Source of the DNA: Clostridiales bacterium
GTDB taxonomy: Bacteria > Bacillota > Clostridia > Oscillospirales > Acutalibacteraceae
Length of the DNA: 64,000 bases
Assembly (NCBI GenBank): GCA_019418545.1
Contig: DYBQ01000003.1
Coordinates: forward strand, 37,805-101,804
Reading direction: 5' to 3'
Both the position numbers and the translations under genes were made by a program. Positions 48,445 to 55,527 of this stretch are shown in pieces; position 1 is the stretch's first letter, and the number at the start of each line of letters is the position of its first letter. A model generated the notes under the pieces. The model saw only the letters and a program-made list of their open reading frames with translations, was not told where the DNA came from and ran no database searches.

Positions 48445-49389
48445 TTAAATCATTGCACTATCAGGATCCAGCTTCCGAACGATACCGTTTGCAACCAAAA
48501 TTGTGATACATCCGGCTACAGACTGTACGAAAGCTGCTGCCGAAGCCATACCGGTAGTACCTTGCATCAGCATTTTGTACACATACACATCCAAAGTTGT
48601 AACAACGTCTCTCAAAGTGTTGGAGTCACGAGTTACCTGATAGAACAAACCAAAGTCGGAATAGAAAATACGGCCAACGTTCATAATGAACATCATGATG
48701 ATAACGGATTTGAGCAAGGGGAGTGTAATGCTCCGCATCTGCTGCCAAATAGTAGCACCATCAATAACTGCTGCTTCATACAGAGAACGGTCAATGCCCG
48801 TAACGGTAGCCAAATAAACCACCATATTATAGCCCAGTACTTTCCAAGTGTTCAGGAAGGTCAGCAAGAAAGGCCAAATTTCAGGCTTCATATACCACTG
48901 CTGCTTGTCATCTGCAAAGAACATGTTGTTAATGATGCCCTTATCGTAGCAAAGGAAAGCCCACACCAAGGCGCTGACAACAACCCAAGACAAGAAGTAG
49001 GGCATGAACATTGCTGTCTGATAAGCTTTTGCAAGGCGTTTGCTGTGCAGCACAGATACCATAAGTGTTGCCGCCACTGGTAAAACAATGTTTAAAATAA
49101 TAAACACAATGTTGTATACGAGGGTATTGCGGATGTAAATCCAAATCGCGTTAGTGCGGAACATAACTGCAAAGTTATCGAAACCACACCAGTCACTTTG
49201 AATCATGTTTTGCAGGAAGCTACCAGAAATCTGGAAATTCTTAAAGGCAATGATGACACCAACCATTGGCAGGAAACAGAACAAAATGAACCAAATCGTA
49301 GTGGGGAGGGCGAGTATCGTAAGCTCGGTATCATCACGATCCCAATGCTTTTTCTTTACTACGCCCGCTGGATTGCTGCTTTTTGACAT
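48445..49389 (-). CDS. Carbohydrate ABC transporter permease (LplB-like)
   Basis: A 314-residue permease with six helices. The EAA loop is YEAAVIDGATIWQQMRSITLPLL and the extended first periplasmic loop (FKNFQISGSFLQNMIQSDWCGFDNF) is typical of LplB/YteP-type permeases in polysaccharide importers. It is the first gene of the importer operon, with GAGGAGG before the ATG, and its promoter must lie in the 49390-49550 region. It pairs with the LplC-like permease and the lipoprotein encoded downstream. Confidence 0.92.
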   Translation of the reverse strand: MSKSSNPAGVVKKKHWDRDDTELTILALPTTIWFILFCFLPMVGVIIAFKNFQISGSFLQNMIQSDWCGFDNFAVMFRTNAIWIYIRNTLVYNIVFIILNIVLPVAATLMVSVLHSKRLAKAYQTAMFMPYFLSWVVVSALVWAFLCYDKGIINNMFFADDKQQWYMKPEIWPFLLTFLNTWKVLGYNMVVYLATVTGIDRSLYEAAVIDGATIWQQMRSITLPLLKSVIIMMFIMNVGRIFYSDFGLFYQVTRDSNTLRDVVTTLDVYVYKMLMQGTTGMASAAAFVQSVAGCITILVANGIVRKLDPDSAMI

Positions 49390-49943
49390 GTGACAATTCC
49401 TCCTCTTTTTTTAGAATCAAACCTTAGGCAGCCCTTATTCAGTGAATTGCACAACAGATAACCGGTGTTCTATCGGCACCCTATGTCCCTATTACACAAA
49501 ACTTAGGCCTTTGTTTTCCTTTCTCTTATTATAAATGTTATATCGCAATTTCGACATATCATTTTCGTTAGATAAGTTCATAAAAACGTTAGGTTCGCCT
49601 GTCAAATTAATGAGCGATTGTTTGTGTAGTTTGCACAAACAACTTGAAAATGTGAATTTTCTGATAATAAATCTAACATATTTTATGTTCTATATTCCAA
49701 CTTTGTTTACGATTAAAACAATCCTGAATTCGTCAAAAAAGAGATAGGTTTTTTTATCTTTCTAATGGATTTCTTCCAAAAAGCTCAGTTCAGCATCGTC
49801 TATTCCCACAAAATAGCTTATAACATACTGTCATATATGTCTTTACAAATTTGCTTTACAATTTATGTAGGTCTGACATGTTTATGAATATAATATGAAT
49901 TTCCATTCGCAGTTACTCAATCGTCATTTTAAACAAAATGTAT
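49390..49943. other. Intergenic control region upstream of the sugar importer
   Basis: No gene seen. A minus-strand TATAAT lies at 49528-49533 but with only a poor -35 match, compatible with activation by the YesN-like regulator. The remainder is AT-rich with no clear operator. Confidence 0.45.
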
Positions 49944-50177
49944 TTATAACCATCTTCTTCTGTTAATTGCTACCAACGCACCAATACCAACACCAGCTGC
50001 AATTAGGACAATCACTACAATCGTAATTATCATCGGCGTATTATCACCTGTAACTGGATAAAATGCAGCATATTTCCCTTCATTTTCCCATGTTTTGGCT
50101 ATACTTACTGTCATAAAAAACAAACTTGTCATAACAATTATGACCATAGTGGCAATAGAAAGAAGCCATTTTTTCAT
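49944..50177 (-). CDS. Tiny sortase-type cell-wall-anchored protein
   Basis: A 77-residue protein consisting of a signal peptide (1-27), only about 12 exposed residues (KTWENEGKYAAF), then YPVTGDNTP (residues 40-48), a hydrophobic segment and a basic tail NRRRW. The P-x-T-G-D-N-T-P motif plus hydrophobic stretch and positive tail is the standard clostridial sortase sorting signal, with Tyr in place of Leu in the first position. After sorting, almost nothing would remain on the wall. AAAGGACGGAGAG precedes the ATG. No sortase gene is in the window. Confidence 0.7.
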   Translation of the reverse strand: MKKWLLSIATMVIIVMTSLFFMTVSIAKTWENEGKYAAFYPVTGDNTPMIITIVVIVLIAAGVGIGALVAINRRRWL

Positions 50178-50469
50178 AACTCTCCGTCCTTTCTTTCCTC
50201 ATGGGGAAAACAGGCCCCAAAACGAAATTATCTGATTCTATTTAAACATATTAATCATATTACTACTATATAAAAAATGATATATCATAGTCGAAAAAAT
50301 TTATATCCCGAACAATTTTGTTAAAATGAATAAAATCATCCATCAAATTCTCTATTTGTTTTTTCTTTTTAGCCTTTCGTTAAAATATTTATTGATATAT
50401 AAAATAGTTGCATGTTTTTTTATATTTATATGTATTTTTATTATATACTTACAACTCGTTTTGATATAA
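50178..50469. other. AT-rich intergenic stretch, no gene seen
   Basis: Very AT-rich with no credible ORF. It must hold the promoter of the small surface-protein gene, but no clear hexamer pair was identified. Confidence 0.45.
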
Positions 50470-50504
50470 TTCAAAACAAAAGGCACCCTCATAGAGGGTG
50501 CCTT
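50470..50504 (-). terminator. Terminator of the rplM-rpsI operon
   Basis: AAGGCACCCTC/GAGGGTGCCTT hairpin followed by TTTGTTTTG on the minus strand, about 40 nt after the rpsI stop. Confidence 0.88.
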
Positions 50505-50541
50505 GAAAAGGTTTCTTTGAGAAAAAGCCAAAATCGGCTGA

Positions 50542-50943
50542 TTATCTCTTGGAGAACTGGGGAGCGCGGCGTGCTGCCTTGAGGCCGTACTTCTTACGTT
50601 CCTTCATTCTGGGATCGCGGGTCAGGAAACCAGCCTTCTTCAGAGTGGGGCGCAGGTTCTCGGAATCGTACTGCAGCAGTGCGCGGGCAACGCCGTGACG
50701 GATGGCGCCGGCCTGGCCGGTAACGCCGCCGCCTGCAACGCGGCAAACGATGTCGAACTTCTCGTCGGTGCCGGTGATAGCCAGCGGCTGACGGACGATC
50801 AGCTTCAGGGTCTCGAGGCCGAAGTAATCGTCGATATCGCGGTCATTGATGGTTACCTTACCGGTACCCTGATACAGTCTTACGCGGGCAACGGAGCTCT
50901 TTCTCCGGCCGGTTCCGTAAAAATAAGGTGCTTTCTCGTACAT
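50542..50943 (-). CDS. rpsI: 30S ribosomal protein S9
   Basis: A 133-residue protein with the conserved S9 features: YGTGRRKSSVARVRL at the N-terminus, VAGGGVTGQAGAIRHGVARALL in the centre and the C-terminal KKYGLKAARRAPQFSKR, whose terminal Lys-Arg contacts P-site tRNA. It lies 18 nt after rplM, the standard L13-S9 operon. AGAGGAGG precedes the ATG. Confidence 0.99.
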   Translation of the reverse strand: MYEKAPYFYGTGRRKSSVARVRLYQGTGKVTINDRDIDDYFGLETLKLIVRQPLAITGTDEKFDIVCRVAGGGVTGQAGAIRHGVARALLQYDSENLRPTLKKAGFLTRDPRMKERKKYGLKAARRAPQFSKR

Positions 50944-50961
50944 AGTCTGCTTCCTCCTCTC

Positions 50962-51390
50962 TTAAAGTTCCCAGCTCTGGGGCTGCTGAGCAGCGTGAAC
51001 ATGCTCGCTGCCGGCATACAGGCGCAGGCGCTTCATAGCGTCACTGCCAATGCTGTTGTGGGGAATCATACCCTTTACAGCCAGCTCCATAGCCTTCTCG
51101 GGATTCTTTTCCATCAGAGTGTCGTAGCGGACGTCTTTCAGATGGCCGATCCAGCCGGTGTGATGATAGTAGTGCTTCTGCTCCAGCTTCTTGCCGGTCA
51201 GAACAGCCTTTGCACAGTTGATGATGATTACGTGGTCGCCGCAGTCAACATGGGGAGCAAAGGTGGGCTTGTGCTTGCCGCGGAGCAGCACAGCAGCCTG
51301 AGCTGCCACACGGCCCAGGGGCTTACCAGCAGCATCGATCACATACCACTTGCGGTCAACCTGACCAGCTTTGGGCATATAAGTGGACAT
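50962..51390 (-). CDS. rplM: 50S ribosomal protein L13
   Basis: About 142 residues from ATG 51390 (AGGAGG upstream); the frame is open further upstream but that part lies in the structured leader. Conserved L13 segments include RKWYVIDAAGKPLGRVAAQAA, GDHVIIINCAKAVLTGKK, HTGWIGHLK and AVKGMIPHNSIG. It is the first gene of the rplM-rpsI operon, preceded by a consensus promoter and a GC-rich leader hairpin that may mediate autoregulation. Confidence 0.98.
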   Translation of the reverse strand: MSTYMPKAGQVDRKWYVIDAAGKPLGRVAAQAAVLLRGKHKPTFAPHVDCGDHVIIINCAKAVLTGKKLEQKHYYHHTGWIGHLKDVRYDTLMEKNPEKAMELAVKGMIPHNSIGSDAMKRLRLYAGSEHVHAAQQPQSWEL

Positions 51391-51433
51391 AGCGTTTACC
51401 TCCTGCTTGTTGTAAAAACAATCAATATTACAA

Positions 51434-51487
51434 AGCCCCGCCCAAGGCAGGGCGACCCATTCGGGCAGCTCCGGGCGCACCGGGGCT
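51434..51487 (-). promoter_or_regulatory. Putative L13 leader (ribosomal protein autoregulatory RNA)
   Basis: Between promoter and rplM the minus strand folds into a GC-rich multi-stem structure closed by AGCCCCG/CGGGGCT. The family of L13 leaders in Firmicutes lies at this place and is thought to bind L13. Assignment rests on position and structure, not on a matched consensus. A weak T-rich sequence after it leaves open an attenuator. Confidence 0.5.
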
Positions 51488-51501
51488 GGATTTGCTATAT
51501 G

Positions 51502-51530
51502 ATACTACCACACCCGGCCAGGGATGTCAA
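51502..51530 (-). promoter_or_regulatory. Promoter of the rplM-rpsI operon
   Basis: Minus-strand TTGACA (51525-51530), 17-nt spacer, TAGTAT (51502-51507), immediately before the leader structure. Confidence 0.75.
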
Positions 51531-51621
51531 GGGGCAAATTCCATTTTTTTAATTTACTTTTGCCTTTGCTTTCATTTTCACCGTTTTTTGGCTGTTTTCT
51601 CCCGTATACAAAGCCGCCATT

Positions 51622-52875
51622 TCATTTTTTGTGCGCTTTTCCCGTCCGGCTTTGATAGTAAATTCCGCAGAAACCGCTGCCCAGCAGAAACACCGCCGCA
51701 AGGAGCAGCCACAGTACGGGAATTCCCAGAAACGCCAGCACTGCCGCCGAAAGCAGCTGAGAAGCCAGTCCGCCCAGGCGAAGAGCAAAGCTTTGGACGC
51801 TCATCAGCGTCCCTCTCATTTCATCCCGGGCATTGGTTTGCAGCAGCACCACATCCATGGTATCCTGACAGCCCATCACCAGATAATACAGCGTATAGAG
51901 CAGGCAAAAAGCCGGAAGGCGCAGCCACAGCGCTGCGGCAATGATAATCAGAGCCATCGCCAGCCGGGCCGCCAGATAAACACGAATCCGGCCCCGCTCC
52001 GTTTTCACCAGAGGTGATAATTTTCCGGAAACTACGCTGCCCAACACCACAGCCGCCATACCGGCAAAGGAAAGCAGCCCCAACAGGAACCCGATTTCCC
52101 GGTTTTCCGCTAATGTTTCCAGATGAGGCTGCCAGTACAGCTCTATTCCGGAGGTGGTAAACCCCATCACTACCGCGCCGATTAGGCAGACCATCAGCGC
52201 AGGAGACTTTCTGGCGGCAGTTAGCGCCAGTTTTCCCTGTTCCAGCATTTGTCTCGTGGGTGAAGCGGAGTTTTGTGATTTTTCCCGGTGAGATGTGTCT
52301 TGTGGAATCAAAAAGCCAATCCAAATCAGTGCGGCCGCTGTCAATATAAAAGCTGTCATCAGGTTTCCATTATAATGAATCCCCCAAAGAGGAAACCCGC
52401 TCAAAATACCGCCCACCAGCGAACCGATTCCCATGCTGCTGTATTGTATGGCACTGTACCACATCTGAGCTTTTCCCAAGGCGTTTTCGCCGCGCTCATG
52501 CATCCATCTTTCCATATACAGGGCGTCCAGCGTGCCGGAGCTGAACGCGATGCCCGCTCCGCTGAGCACACATCCCAGCATCACTACCGGCACATTTCCA
52601 AACGCATAACAGGCCAACGAGGCCAGCGTCATCACCCGGGAAATCATCCAGACCCGTTTTCGCCCCCACAAGTCCCCGGCAATACCGCTGGGCATCTCCA
52701 GCACCATCACGGTGATAAAGTTCAGGCCAATTGCCAGCGAAAACAGGGACAGACTCAGCCCTCGGGATAAAAACAGCAGGGTATTGATACAGGTAATCAG
52801 TCCCGACGAAAAGCCCGACATACTGAAACCCGCCAGGTATATCCATGGGCGCAGGGAGTTACTGTTTTTTTCCAT
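51622..52875 (-). CDS. MFS transporter (efflux type)
   Basis: About 417 residues and 12 membrane segments. The loop 2-3 motif reads GDLWGRKRVWMISR, close to the MFS consensus GxxxDRxGRR. ATG 52875 is 9 nt after GGGAG and fits better than ATG 52881. It overlaps the regulator gene by 17 nt, so repressor and pump are co-translated. The substrate is unknown; the self-regulated pair suggests inducible efflux of a toxic compound. Confidence 0.87.
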   Translation of the reverse strand: MEKNSNSLRPWIYLAGFSMSGFSSGLITCINTLLFLSRGLSLSLFSLAIGLNFITVMVLEMPSGIAGDLWGRKRVWMISRVMTLASLACYAFGNVPVVMLGCVLSGAGIAFSSGTLDALYMERWMHERGENALGKAQMWYSAIQYSSMGIGSLVGGILSGFPLWGIHYNGNLMTAFILTAAALIWIGFLIPQDTSHREKSQNSASPTRQMLEQGKLALTAARKSPALMVCLIGAVVMGFTTSGIELYWQPHLETLAENREIGFLLGLLSFAGMAAVVLGSVVSGKLSPLVKTERGRIRVYLAARLAMALIIIAAALWLRLPAFCLLYTLYYLVMGCQDTMDVVLLQTNARDEMRGTLMSVQSFALRLGGLASQLLSAAVLAFLGIPVLWLLLAAVFLLGSGFCGIYYQSRTGKAHKK

Positions 52876-53479
52876 TTTCATCGGCTCCCTTCTGTCTGCG
52901 CTGTTGTTCTCCTCTGTCTGCCGCTTCCGTGGGATAGTGGAAAAAAGTCATTTCAAAGGCCTCTTTTCCCTCTGCCGGGTTCTTGTGGGCTTCGAAAAAC
53001 GCCAGCACCTGATTGGAAAATTCCAGCATTTCCTCCGGCGTGCTGTATACGACTCCCTGACTAAATCGGGGAAGGAACGGCGCTTCTTTCCCTTGGGTGA
53101 TTTCCATGGCATCCAGCAATCTCCGGGTATTTTCCGCAATTTTTTCCTGCACCAGTGCAGCCTGTAACCGGCCTTTTGTGGGAAAATGGCCCACGCTGAC
53201 AGTCACCGGGGTGTTTCGATAGAGCTTTGCCCGGAATCCGTGAATGATTTCAATGCGGTCCAGCTCCACCAGCCCCGCCTGTTCCAGCGTCTGTAAATGG
53301 TGTCCGGCACTGGATGGCGCGATTCCCAGTGTGTCGGCTATCTGTTTAGCGCTCATTCCCTCAGGATTGCGTTCCAACACCGATAAAATTTTTTGACGTA
53401 AGGGGTGGAGATACACCCGCAAATCCTTTTCTGTTTCCAGATAAATCACCGTTCCGTTTTCCCGCTGTTCCTGCTTCAT
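52859..53479 (-). CDS. ArsR-like winged-helix transcriptional repressor
   Basis: A 206-residue protein with an N-terminal winged helix-turn-helix (LHPLRQKILSVLERNPEGMSAKQIADTLGIAPSSAGHHLQTLEQAGLVEL, summarised as residues 25-75) and a helical ligand or dimerisation half. There is no ArsR-type cysteine metal site, so it resembles PadR/HTH_20 drug-responsive regulators. Two CATAACA-N5-TGTTATG palindromes lie directly upstream, one between its -35 and -10. It is co-transcribed with the MFS pump. Confidence 0.87.
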   Translation of the reverse strand: MKQEQRENGTVIYLETEKDLRVYLHPLRQKILSVLERNPEGMSAKQIADTLGIAPSSAGHHLQTLEQAGLVELDRIEIIHGFRAKLYRNTPVTVSVGHFPTKGRLQAALVQEKIAENTRRLLDAMEITQGKEAPFLPRFSQGVVYSTPEEMLEFSNQVLAFFEAHKNPAEGKEAFEMTFFHYPTEAADRGEQQRRQKGADENGKKQ

Positions 53480-53506
53480 GGTAGCCCCTCTTTCTTTCCA
53501 AAATCA

Positions 53507-53562
53507 CAACATAACAGCTTTTGTTATGTTGTTTTCAGTGTATCATAACAATAATTGTTATG
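53507..53562. promoter_or_regulatory. Twin operators and promoter of the repressor-MFS operon
   Basis: Inverted repeats CAACATAACA-N5-TGTTATGTTG (53507-53531) and CATAACA-N5-TGTTATG (53544-53562). On the minus strand TTGACA overlaps the outer arm of the second repeat and TACACT/ATACAC serves as -10, so a bound repressor would block RNA polymerase. Confidence 0.8.
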
Positions 53563-53636
53563 TCAAGGTTCTATCTGGAAAACCACTGCTTTTTATGCTA
53601 TGATAAGCCATATCAAAACAGAGAGGATGACAGCCC

Positions 53637-54365
53637 GTGCAGAAGCTGATGGGACAAATGCGCGCCGCCATGGAGCGGTATGAAATGGTACAGCCCGGGG
53701 ACAAAATCGCCGTGGGGGTGTCGGGCGGAAAGGACTCCCTGATGCTCCTGACTGGGCTTGCTAAACTGCGGGCTTTTTATCCCGTGCCTTTTTCCCTCAT
53801 TGCCATTACCGCCGACCCCTGCTTCGGTGGGCAGGAAACGGACTTTTCCGCCATCGAGGAACTTTGTCGGGAACTGGATGTGCCCTATCTCATTCGCCGT
53901 ACCCGCCTGGGCTCCATTATCTTTGAAGAACGGAAAGAGGAAAACCCATGCAGCCTGTGCGCCCGGATGCGCCGGGGTATCCTCCACGAAATGGCAAAGG
54001 AAAACGGCTGCACTACGCTGGCATTGGGCCACCATTTTGACGATGCCGTGCAAACCTTTTTTATGAACCTGTTTTACGGCGGAAAGCTGGGTTGCTTTTC
54101 GCCCAAAAGCTATCTCTCCCGCCGGGATCTATGGATGATTCGGCCCATGGTATTTTGCGAGGAACGGGATATCCGCAATGCTGCCGCCCGGCTGGAACTG
54201 CCGGTCGTGAAAAGTCAATGCCCCGCCGACGGCTGTACCAGCCGGAAAGAGACAGAGCTCCTGGTATCAGAGCTGGAAAAGCAGTTCCCCGACCTGCGGA
54301 AAAAGGTTATGGGCGCCATGCAGCGCGCCGGTCTGGATTATTGGGGAACCTCTTCCGACCACTAA
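53637..54365 (+). CDS. TtcA-like PP-loop ATPase (tRNA thiolation family)
   Basis: A 242-residue protein starting at GTG 53637, preceded by AGAGGATG; ATG 53649 is an alternative. The PP-loop SGGKDS is at residues 29-34. CSLCARMRRG in the middle supplies the CxxC that holds an iron-sulfur cluster in TtcA, and SQCPADGCTS follows near the C-terminus. The TtcA family adds 2-thiocytidine to tRNA position 32; clostridial relatives may modify other positions. It overlaps no neighbour but is followed at 10 nt by an acetyltransferase gene. Confidence 0.88.
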   Translation: MQKLMGQMRAAMERYEMVQPGDKIAVGVSGGKDSLMLLTGLAKLRAFYPVPFSLIAITADPCFGGQETDFSAIEELCRELDVPYLIRRTRLGSIIFEERKEENPCSLCARMRRGILHEMAKENGCTTLALGHHFDDAVQTFFMNLFYGGKLGCFSPKSYLSRRDLWMIRPMVFCEERDIRNAAARLELPVVKSQCPADGCTSRKETELLVSELEKQFPDLRKKVMGAMQRAGLDYWGTSSDH

Positions 54366-54375
54366 GGAGATACTT

Positions 54376-54807
54376 ATGTGTGAATTTGTCATCAGACCTC
54401 CAGAGGAAAAGGACATCCCCGCTCTGAGGGACCTGTATCTGGAAACCCGGAAAAGCACTTTTGACTGGCTGCATTCTAAAACGATGGCCTTACAGGACTT
54501 TGACCGGGATACCCAGGGCGAACGGATTCTGTGTGCATATCTCAAAGAAAAACCGGTGGGCTTTCTCTCCTACTGGGAAGCCGACCGGTTTATCCATTGT
54601 TTATATGTCCACCCCTCTTTCCAGAAAAGAGGAATTGGGCAACAGCTTTTGATGCAGGCAGTACTGCAATTTGGAACCCCGCTTACTTTAAAATGTCTGA
54701 AACAAAATCGTTCCGCCCTGCACTTTTACCATTCTCTGGGATGGCAGATCGCAGGGCAGGGAATTTGCGAGGATGGCCCCTGGTACCTGCTGCAATATGG
54801 TGAATGA
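54376..54807 (+). CDS. GNAT family N-acetyltransferase
   Basis: A 143-residue protein: FVIRPPEEKDIPALRDLY at the N-terminus, FIHCLYVHPSFQKRGIGQQLLMQAV (motif A, acetyl-CoA binding Q/RxxGxG/A as QKRGIG) and CLKQNRSALHFYHSLGWQI. Substrate unknown. AAGGAGA precedes the ATG, 10 nt after the TtcA-like gene, so the two are co-transcribed and end at a strong bidirectional terminator. Confidence 0.9.
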   Translation: MCEFVIRPPEEKDIPALRDLYLETRKSTFDWLHSKTMALQDFDRDTQGERILCAYLKEKPVGFLSYWEADRFIHCLYVHPSFQKRGIGQQLLMQAVLQFGTPLTLKCLKQNRSALHFYHSLGWQIAGQGICEDGPWYLLQYGE

Positions 54808-54810
54808 CGC

Positions 54811-54850
54811 AAAATTCCCCCGGCTTTGATGATAAAGCCGGGGGAATTTT
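54811..54850. terminator. Bidirectional terminator
   Basis: Perfect 17-bp arms (AAAATTCCCCCGGCTTT and complement) lie between the converging acetyltransferase and bioY genes. Confidence 0.88.
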
Positions 54851-54856
54851 ATCATT

Positions 54857-55420
54857 TTATGCTTTTCCGGAAAGCAAACCGGCCTTTTTGACCGCCACAC
54901 TCACCGGCATGGCCAGCAAGGCCGAGCACACCACCTTGATGATATCCACCGGGATAAAAGGCAGGGCCGTCAGGCTCAAAGAAGTCATCCAGTCCACCTG
55001 TCCCACCTGCATATACCACAGGGAACCGATGAGGTAACAGGGGATAATGGTAATCAGCAGCGCAATCAGGCAGGAAACAAACCGGGGCAGCGGCGTTTTG
55101 CCCAACAGCTCCCGGAGCCATGCGCCCAAAAACGCCATGATGGGATAGGCCATCAGATACCCACCGGTGGGCCCCAGCAGGGTACCGATTCCGCCGTGAA
55201 ACCCGCTGTATACCGGCAGGCCAATGGCCCCCAACAGCAGATAGACAATCAGGGCCAAAAACGCCTGCCATTTGGGCAGCAGGGCCGCAGTCAGGTATAC
55301 CGCCATCACCCCCATGGTGAACACAATGGGCGTCATGGGAACGGGAAAAGAAATCTGAGAAAATACCGCTGTCAGAGCGGCAAATAATGCAATTTGGGTA
55401 ATTTGAACGGTGCGCTTCAT
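54857..55420 (-). CDS. bioY: BioY biotin transporter (ECF S component)
   Basis: A 187-residue protein with six hydrophobic segments and the BioY signatures FSQISFPVPMTPIVFTMG near the N-terminus and GTLLGPTGGYLMAYP in the middle. It is the substrate-binding subunit of an ECF-type biotin importer; the energising module EcfAAT is not here and is probably shared. AAGGAG precedes the ATG. A consensus promoter and a BirA-like palindrome lie immediately upstream, so repression by BirA in biotin excess is likely. Confidence 0.95.
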   Translation of the reverse strand: MKRTVQITQIALFAALTAVFSQISFPVPMTPIVFTMGVMAVYLTAALLPKWQAFLALIVYLLLGAIGLPVYSGFHGGIGTLLGPTGGYLMAYPIMAFLGAWLRELLGKTPLPRFVSCLIALLITIIPCYLIGSLWYMQVGQVDWMTSLSLTALPFIPVDIIKVVCSALLAMPVSVAVKKAGLLSGKA

Positions 55421-55464
55421 AGAAAAGGCTCCTTACATTCTGGATTTTCTGGAATTCCTCTGCC

Positions 55465-55493
55465 ATTATAGCGCTATTTTCTTCTATTGTCAA
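55465..55493 (-). promoter_or_regulatory. Promoter of bioY
   Basis: Minus-strand TTGACA (55488-55493), 17-nt spacer, perfect TATAAT (55465-55470). Confidence 0.8.
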
Positions 55494-55519
55494 CCTAATT
55501 CGATTTATATAGTTTACAA
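55487..55519. promoter_or_regulatory. Putative BirA operator
   Basis: TTGTCAACC (55487-55495), 15 nt, AGTTTACAA (55511-55519), matching the BirA consensus TTGTAAACC-N14-16-GGTTTACAA closely. It overlaps the -35 of the bioY promoter. Confidence 0.8.
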
Positions 55520-55527
55520 TTGGCTGC

